From an uncultured Lachnospiraceae bacterium (GTDB lineage Bacteria > Bacillota > Clostridia > Lachnospirales > Lachnospiraceae): 64,000 nt of DNA. This document shows, one piece after another, positions 59,143-64,000 of the stretch (positions are counted from its first letter, which is position 1; each line of letters begins with the position of its first letter). Made by a program: the position numbers and the translations under genes. The DNA lies in contig CAJTUB010000003.1 of the NCBI GenBank assembly GCA_910579465.1, positions 248,001-312,000 of the forward strand. Direction: 5' to 3'. The notes under the pieces were generated by a model. It searched no databases. It saw only the letters and a list, made by a program, of their open reading frames with translations, and was not told the DNA's origin.

Positions 59143-59739
59143 TTGAAAGGAAAAATAGGTAAGATATTCGCGATTGTAATATTTTCAGGCTTTTTGCTTT
59201 ACCAGCTTGTATCCGGGATAGCGGACCTTACGAACCGGAAGGATTTGCATACGGTACGGTTAGCCGCCGCAGTCGAGGTCCTGCAGGTAGAGCATTCCAT
59301 AAACGGCCTGATACCGATTGGCACGGATTATTATTACATAGGCATTGAAGTGGATTCGGAAGACGCCTATCTGATTCATGCGTCCCGGAGCTGGTTAAAG
59401 AAAAATTTTGGTTCCGACCGGATGTCACTCCGGACGGACGGCGTAAAGATTACGGCTTTGGCGAAGAAGATATCGGATTACAAGGTAGCGGACGAATTGT
59501 ATGACAGGGCAGTGCAGATTGAGGGGGCGGAGTATCCGTTAGGAACCGGGTACTGTCTGGAGGTATCCTACCGGCTCATGGCATTCCTTAAGCTTGCGCT
59601 TTTCGTGCTGTCCCTCGGACTGCTTTTGTCCGGGGTATATCTCGTCAGAAAGAAGGATACCATAAATAAAAAATTCACGCTTTTCTTTGTAGGTGCGTTA
59701 TGTGCCGCACTGGTTCTTATGCTTGTCGTGATAAGATGA
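59143..59739 (+). CDS. Uncharacterised membrane protein, TTG start
   Basis: A 198-residue protein with one N-terminal TM (about 6-27), an extracytoplasmic beta-rich part (about 30-140; IPIGTDYYYIGIEVDSEDAYLIHASRSWLKKNF) and two C-terminal TMs (about 147-168 and 178-197). No motif is known to me. The start is TTG at 59143 with AGGGGG 7-8 bases upstream; no ATG is available near the N-terminus. It probably belongs to the unit of the DUF6273 lipoprotein. Confidence 0.6.
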   Translation: MKGKIGKIFAIVIFSGFLLYQLVSGIADLTNRKDLHTVRLAAAVEVLQVEHSINGLIPIGTDYYYIGIEVDSEDAYLIHASRSWLKKNFGSDRMSLRTDGVKITALAKKISDYKVADELYDRAVQIEGAEYPLGTGYCLEVSYRLMAFLKLALFVLSLGLLLSGVYLVRKKDTINKKFTLFFVGALCAALVLMLVVIR

Positions 59740-59856
59740 CAGATTCCATTTTTTTGTAAAACAGGCTTGAAAAAATGTGCAAAGTGTGAGAAACTAGGTT
59801 AGGATTAAAATCTGGATACGGATTAAAATGTTTATGGAAAAGGAGATAGAACTGCA

Positions 59857-61386
59857 ATGAGCAAAAAGACAACAGTGCTGATGATTCTGGACGGATACGG
59901 AATAGGGGAGAAGAACGAGGGGAACGCAATTTCGCTGGCAAAGAAGCCGGTGATGGATAAGCTGATGTCCATGTACCCGGTCGTAAGCGGCGAGGCAAGC
60001 GGACTGGCAGTCGGGCTTCCGGACGGACAGATGGGAAATTCAGAGGTAGGTCACACGAATATCGGCGCAGGCAGAATCGTGTATCAGATGTTAGTAAAGA
60101 TTTCAAAGTCCATCCAGGACGGGGATTTCTTTTCCAACCGTGCGCTGGTGGCAGCGATGGAAAACTGTAAAAAGAACCAGTCGGCTCTGCACCTGATGGG
60201 GCTGCTGTCCCCGGGCGGCGTACACAGCCATATGGAGCATCTGTATGGCCTTGTGGAAATGGCAAAGCGCAACGGTCTGGAGAAGGTGTATGTGCACTGC
60301 TTCTTAGACGGGCGTGACGTTCCGCCGTCTTCCGCAGCGGAGTATATGGAGGAGGCAGCTGCAAAGCTCGCGGAAATCGGCGTCGGAAAGATTGCGACGA
60401 TTGCAGGGCGCTTTTATGCTATGGACCGTGACAACGCGTGGGACAGGGTAGAGAAGGCGTATCAGGCGTTAGTATACGGCGAGGGCGTGGAGGAGATCTG
60501 CCCGGTACAGGCAGTGAAAAATTCCTATGCCAACGGAGTGACCGACGAGTTTATGCTGCCGACCGTGATTGAAAAGGACGGGATGGTGAAGGAGAATGAC
60601 AGCGTGATATTCTTTAATTTCCGTCCGGACCGCGCAAGACAGCTGACGAGAGCGTTTGTGGACCCTGATTTCAAGGGCTTTGAAAGAAGGAACGGCTTCT
60701 TTACGACTACGTTTGTCTGCATGGCACAGTATGATGCGGAGATGCCGAACGTCCTTGTCGCATTCCCGCCGGAGGAGCTTACCATGACCTTTGGCGAGTA
60801 TCTGGCAAAGCACGGGAAGACACAGCTTCGTCTGGCGGAGACGCAGAAGTACGCGCATGTTACTTTCTTTTTTAACGGCGGCGAGGAGAAGCAGTTTGAA
60901 GGAGAGGACCGGATTCTTGTCAATTCCCCGAAGGTAGCGACCTTTGATATGCAGCCGGAGATGAGCGCCTATGAGGTAGCGGATAATCTGGTGGAGGCAA
61001 TCCGTTCCGAAAAGTACGATGTCATTGTCGTAAACTTCGCAAATCCGGATATGGTAGGACATACCGGCATTATCGAGGCGGCAGTCAAGGCAATCGAGGC
61101 GGTGGACGAGTGTGTCGGGAAGGCATACGATGCGCTGATGGAAAAGGACGGGCAGATGTTTATCTGCGCCGACCACGGAAATGCGGAAAAGCTGATTGAC
61201 GCGGACGGGACCCCGTTTACGGCGCACACTACGAATCCGGTGCCGTTTATCCTTGTAAACTACGATTCCGCCTACACGCTCCGGGAGGGCGGCTGCCTTG
61301 CGGATATCGTGCCTACGATGATTGAGATGATGGGAATGGAGCAGCCGGCAGAGATGACCGGAAAGTCCCTGTTAGTCAGAAAGTAA
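59857..61386 (+). CDS. gpmI: 2,3-bisphosphoglycerate-independent phosphoglycerate mutase
   Basis: A glycolytic Mn-dependent enzyme converting 3-phosphoglycerate to 2-phosphoglycerate. ILDGYGIGEKNEGNAI has the first metal-ligand Asp, GQMGNSEVGHTNIGAGRIVYQ carries the phosphoserine (Ser in NSEVGH), then HCFLDGRDVPP, FFNFRPDRARQLT, NFANPDMVGHTG and CADHGNAE with the remaining metal ligands. The 509 residues are standard. AAAGGAGATAG precedes the ATG. It lies upstream of secG-rnr, an arrangement typical of Firmicutes. Confidence 0.98.
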   Translation: MSKKTTVLMILDGYGIGEKNEGNAISLAKKPVMDKLMSMYPVVSGEASGLAVGLPDGQMGNSEVGHTNIGAGRIVYQMLVKISKSIQDGDFFSNRALVAAMENCKKNQSALHLMGLLSPGGVHSHMEHLYGLVEMAKRNGLEKVYVHCFLDGRDVPPSSAAEYMEEAAAKLAEIGVGKIATIAGRFYAMDRDNAWDRVEKAYQALVYGEGVEEICPVQAVKNSYANGVTDEFMLPTVIEKDGMVKENDSVIFFNFRPDRARQLTRAFVDPDFKGFERRNGFFTTTFVCMAQYDAEMPNVLVAFPPEELTMTFGEYLAKHGKTQLRLAETQKYAHVTFFFNGGEEKQFEGEDRILVNSPKVATFDMQPEMSAYEVADNLVEAIRSEKYDVIVVNFANPDMVGHTGIIEAAVKAIEAVDECVGKAYDALMEKDGQMFICADHGNAEKLIDADGTPFTAHTTNPVPFILVNYDSAYTLREGGCLADIVPTMIEMMGMEQPAEMTGKSLLVRK

Positions 61387-61441
61387 GGAAAATAGCAAAA
61401 GCGGCAAAAAGGGAAAATTTTCGATAAATTGAAAATAAGTC

Positions 61442-61470
61442 TTTACAAAGCCGGTAAAATATTTTATAAT
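61442..61470 (+). promoter_or_regulatory. Sigma-A promoter of secG
   Basis: TTTACA (61442-61447), a 17-bp spacer and TATAAT (61465-61470). Confidence 0.75.
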
Positions 61471-61526
61471 GAGATTTGCGTTATTCTTTGGAAAAAAGGA
61501 AATACTCGGTACTGGAGGTGTAGTAA

Positions 61527-61763
61527 GTGGAGGCGTTAAGAATCGTCGTAACAGTTTTATATGTAGTGATTTGTATCGCGCTGGTAGCAGTTGTTATCAT
61601 GCAAGAAGGCAAATCGGCAGGACTTGGTGCAATCAGCGGTATGGCGGAAACCTACTGGGGTAAAAATAAGGGGCGTTCGATAGAAGGCAAGTTAGAGCTG
61701 ATAACAAAGATTCTTGCTGCATTATTTATTGTGATTTCAGTTGTATTGAACATGGAATGGTAA
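61527..61763 (+). CDS. secG: Protein translocase subunit SecG
   Basis: A 78-residue two-TM protein of the SecYEG translocon. TM1 (about 4-25, VVTVLYVVICIALVAVVIMQ) is followed by the conserved loop EGKSAGLGAISGMAETYWGKNKGRSIEGKLE and TM2 (about 59-76). The GTG start is eight bases after GGAGGTG. A terminator lies between it and rnr. Confidence 0.94.
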   Translation: MEALRIVVTVLYVVICIALVAVVIMQEGKSAGLGAISGMAETYWGKNKGRSIEGKLELITKILAALFIVISVVLNMEW

Positions 61764-61778
61764 TGCAAATAGAAGAAG

Positions 61779-61819
61779 ACCCGAGGGACACTGCAAAAGC
61801 GTTGTTCCCCGGGTTTTTT
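61779..61819 (+). terminator. Rho-independent terminator between secG and rnr
   Basis: ACCCGAGGGA pairs with TTCCCCGGGT around a 20-base loop, followed by TTTTTT. Confidence 0.8.
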
Positions 61820-61865
61820 CTGTTTTCTGCATTCTGTGGAGAAACGGATGTGCAAAAGGAGTTTT

Positions 61866-64000
61866 ATGGCAGAAAAGAGTTTGAGAAAGAGAAAAGAACA
61901 GCTGTTAAGCTTTATGAAGGAGCCGCAGTATGTGCCGATGCGCAGGCGCGAGATTGCGGCAGTGCTTCAGGTGCCGCAGGCGGCAAGGCAGGAGTTAGAG
62001 CAGGTGTTAGAGACGCTTTTGCAGGAGGGAAGCGTCGTCATGGATACGAGAGGGCGTTACCATGTGGAAAAGGCGGAGCTGAAAACCGGCATTTACCGCG
62101 GTACCTCCCGGGATTTCGGCTTTTTATCACCGGAGGACGGCGGAGAGGACATTTATATTGAGGCAGGCTCCACGCTTGGCGCGTTGAACGGCGATACCGT
62201 GCAGGCAGCGGTGTTTGAATCGGATTCCGGCGGAAGGCTGTATACCGGACGTATTATAAAGATTCTGGAGCGCGCTAACGAAACGGTGGTCGGTACCTTT
62301 TTTAAAGAAAAGGGCTATGGCTTTGTTATCGCGGAGGACAAGCGGCTCGGCAGAGATATTTTTATTGAAAAGGCGGATACGATGGGAGCCGTAAGCGGCC
62401 ATAAGGTAGCGGTACAGCTGACGGACTTCGGCGACGGCAGGCAGAATCCCGTGGGAAAGGTGACGGAGATTCTCGGCCACATCAATGACCCGGGGAGTGA
62501 TTTACTTACCGTGCTGCGTGCGTTCCGGATTCCGACCGAGTTTCCGGAGGAGGTAATGGCGGCGGCCGGACAGGTACCGGAGAGGATTTCGGAGAAGGAA
62601 TGCGCCGGGCGTCTGGATTTGCGCGATGAGGTGATGATTACAATCGACGGAGAGGATGCAAAGGACCTGGACGACGCGGTTTCTCTGCGGAGGACGGATA
62701 CGGGTTATCTTCTCGGTGTCCATATTGCCGACGTGACGGAGTATGTAAAGGAGAATGCGCCGTTGGATGCGGAGGCAAGAAAGCGCGGGACAAGTGTCTA
62801 TCTGATTGACCGGGTCGTGCCGATGCTTCCGCACCGGCTTTCCAACGGAATCTGTTCGCTAAATGCCGGAGAGGACCGGCTCGCGTTAAGCTGCCTGATG
62901 GAGTTAAAGGAGGACGGGACGATTTACGGGCACCGGCTGGCGGAGAGCGTGATTCATGTCAACCGGAGAACCTCCTATACGGAGGTGGCTAAGGTGCTTG
63001 CCGCCGGAGAGGGGCAGCAAAAGGAGCTGGAGGAGGAGTACGGCGCGGTGTATCCGATGCTGTTTCTGATGGAAAAGGTCTCCGGGCTTCTGCGCCGGAA
63101 AAGGAAGGAGCGCGGGGCGATTGATTTTGATTTCCCGGAGAGTAAGATTATCGTGGATGAGAAGGGAATGCCGGTTGAAATCAAGCCCTATGAGCGGAAT
63201 ACGGCGACCCGTATGATTGAGGACTTCATGCTTGCGGCAAATGAGACCGTGGCGGAAGATTTTTTCTGGCAGGAGGTGCCGTTTGTTTACCGTGTGCATG
63301 AGAGTCCGGATGAGGATAAAATCCGCAGGCTCGGCGTTCTGATTCAGAATTTCGGCTATAACCTGCGGGGCTCGAAAAGCGCGCCGCATCCGAAGGTATT
63401 GCAGAATCTTCTGGAGAAGTCGGACGGGAGCCCGGAGGAGGCGCTGATTGCAAGGCTGACCCTGCGTTCCATGAAGCAGGCAAAATATATGGTGGAATGC
63501 GAAGGACATTTCGGTCTGGCAACAAAGTATTACTGCCATTTTACTTCGCCGATACGGCGTTATCCGGATTTGCAGATACACCGTATCATCAAGGAAAACC
63601 TGCGGGGAACCTTAAACGGGGACAGACGTGCCCATTACCGCAGCATTCTGCCGGAGGTGGCACAGCATTCATCAAAGACGGAGCGGACGGCGGAGGAAGC
63701 GGAGCGCGAGTTAGAGAAGATGAAAAAGTGCGAGTATGCGCAGGAGCACATCGGGCTTACGGCAGAGGGAATTGTCTCCGGAATCACCAATTACGGCATG
63801 TATGTCGAGCTTCCGAATACGATAGAAGGGATGATACGCTTATCCAGTCTGACCGATGATTACTATATTTTTGACGAAGAAAATTACTGCCTGACCGGAG
63901 AAAGCACACAGCAGGTTTACCGGCTCGGACAGAAGCTTACGGTCAGGATAAATAGCGTGGATAAAATGCTAAAGACTATTGATTTTTTGCCTGTTTCGCG
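61866..64000 (+). CDS. rnr: Ribonuclease R, 5' part
   Basis: A 3'-5' exoribonuclease that degrades structured RNA and acts with tmRNA/SmpB; smpB would be expected next. The reading frame is open from the ATG at 61866 (AAAAGGAG four bases upstream) to the window end, about 711 residues. It has an N-terminal winged-helix domain (about 1-75), cold-shock domains (about 80-225; RGTSRDFGFLSPED, FKEKGYGFVIAED), and the RNB catalytic core with ITIDGEDAKDLDDAVSL (metal-binding Asp residues), then RRYPDLQIHR. The S1 domain begins near residue 635 (EGIVSGITNYGMYVELPNTIEGM). The 3' end is outside the window. Confidence 0.96.
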   Translation, partial: MAEKSLRKRKEQLLSFMKEPQYVPMRRREIAAVLQVPQAARQELEQVLETLLQEGSVVMDTRGRYHVEKAELKTGIYRGTSRDFGFLSPEDGGEDIYIEAGSTLGALNGDTVQAAVFESDSGGRLYTGRIIKILERANETVVGTFFKEKGYGFVIAEDKRLGRDIFIEKADTMGAVSGHKVAVQLTDFGDGRQNPVGKVTEILGHINDPGSDLLTVLRAFRIPTEFPEEVMAAAGQVPERISEKECAGRLDLRDEVMITIDGEDAKDLDDAVSLRRTDTGYLLGVHIADVTEYVKENAPLDAEARKRGTSVYLIDRVVPMLPHRLSNGICSLNAGEDRLALSCLMELKEDGTIYGHRLAESVIHVNRRTSYTEVAKVLAAGEGQQKELEEEYGAVYPMLFLMEKVSGLLRRKRKERGAIDFDFPESKIIVDEKGMPVEIKPYERNTATRMIEDFMLAANETVAEDFFWQEVPFVYRVHESPDEDKIRRLGVLIQNFGYNLRGSKSAPHPKVLQNLLEKSDGSPEEALIARLTLRSMKQAKYMVECEGHFGLATKYYCHFTSPIRRYPDLQIHRIIKENLRGTLNGDRRAHYRSILPEVAQHSSKTERTAEEAERELEKMKKCEYAQEHIGLTAEGIVSGITNYGMYVELPNTIEGMIRLSSLTDDYYIFDEENYCLTGESTQQVYRLGQKLTVRINSVDKMLKTIDFLPVS

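Overview
The window looks like chromosomal DNA of a spore-forming Clostridia, most likely Lachnospiraceae. The evidence is the gene content: dipicolinate synthase, a CotH-type lipoprotein, a spore-photoproduct-lyase-like protein, a long (about 555 aa) glutamyl-tRNA synthetase, DUF6273/DUF6485/DUF1385 proteins, ThiT with a THI box, and strong AGGAGG-type ribosome binding sites with sigma-A promoters. Most genes have moderate-to-high GC. Two stretches are visibly AT-richer (about 22.58-23.83 kb and 48.8-49.8 kb) and look acquired. I see no rRNA, CRISPR array, phage module or transposase gene. There is one tRNA, tRNA-Leu(CAA).

Layout. 0-5 kb: end of rplL with its terminator, dpaA-dpaB on the minus strand, a P-loop ATPase, D-lactate dehydrogenase and a papain-fold-like protein. 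4.8-8 kb: gltX, a methyltransferase and an orphan LytTR regulator. 8.2-12.8 kb: a DUF6485 protein, then a signalling operon of PAS-CPBP membrane protein, STAS protein, and a 941-residue LytS-like/Cache/HAMP/SpoIIE-phosphatase/HATPase protein. 13-18.6 kb: a Ca-binding-repeat protein, two uncharacterised membrane proteins and an OmpR-type two-component system. 18.7-22.5 kb: rpmE, DUF1385 gene, prmC, prfA. 22.6-27.8 kb: two AT-rich GNAT genes, a palindromic element, patatin, GreA-like, DegV, glyA. 27.8-31.6 kb: an SPFH protein with five zinc ribbons next to a YdjG-like membrane protein, then thiT under a TPP riboswitch.

31.7-39.3 kb: GH97 lipoprotein, TPR/amidase lipoprotein, a TruA-like protein with Glu at the catalytic Asp position, pyrC and pyrF. 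39.3-47.1 kb: DedA, a low-complexity protein, TraX-like, AI-2E family permease, galK, lepB, ComFB, a hypoxanthine-DNA glycosylase-like protein and an EamA exporter. 47.2-57.4 kb, all minus strand: a hypothetical, tRNA-Leu, a HEYSH metalloprotease-like gene bracketed by two copies of the tRNA promoter, CotH, trkA-trkH, and a nucleosidase-SplB fusion overlapping an SDR gene. 57.6-64 kb: a DUF6273 lipoprotein, two small membrane proteins, gpmI, secG and the start of rnr.

The main points of interest are the phosphatase-kinase partner-switching operon, the nucleosidase-radical SAM fusion, the TruA D-to-E substitution, the duplicated tRNA promoter around an inserted gene, and several families of palindromic intergenic repeats.
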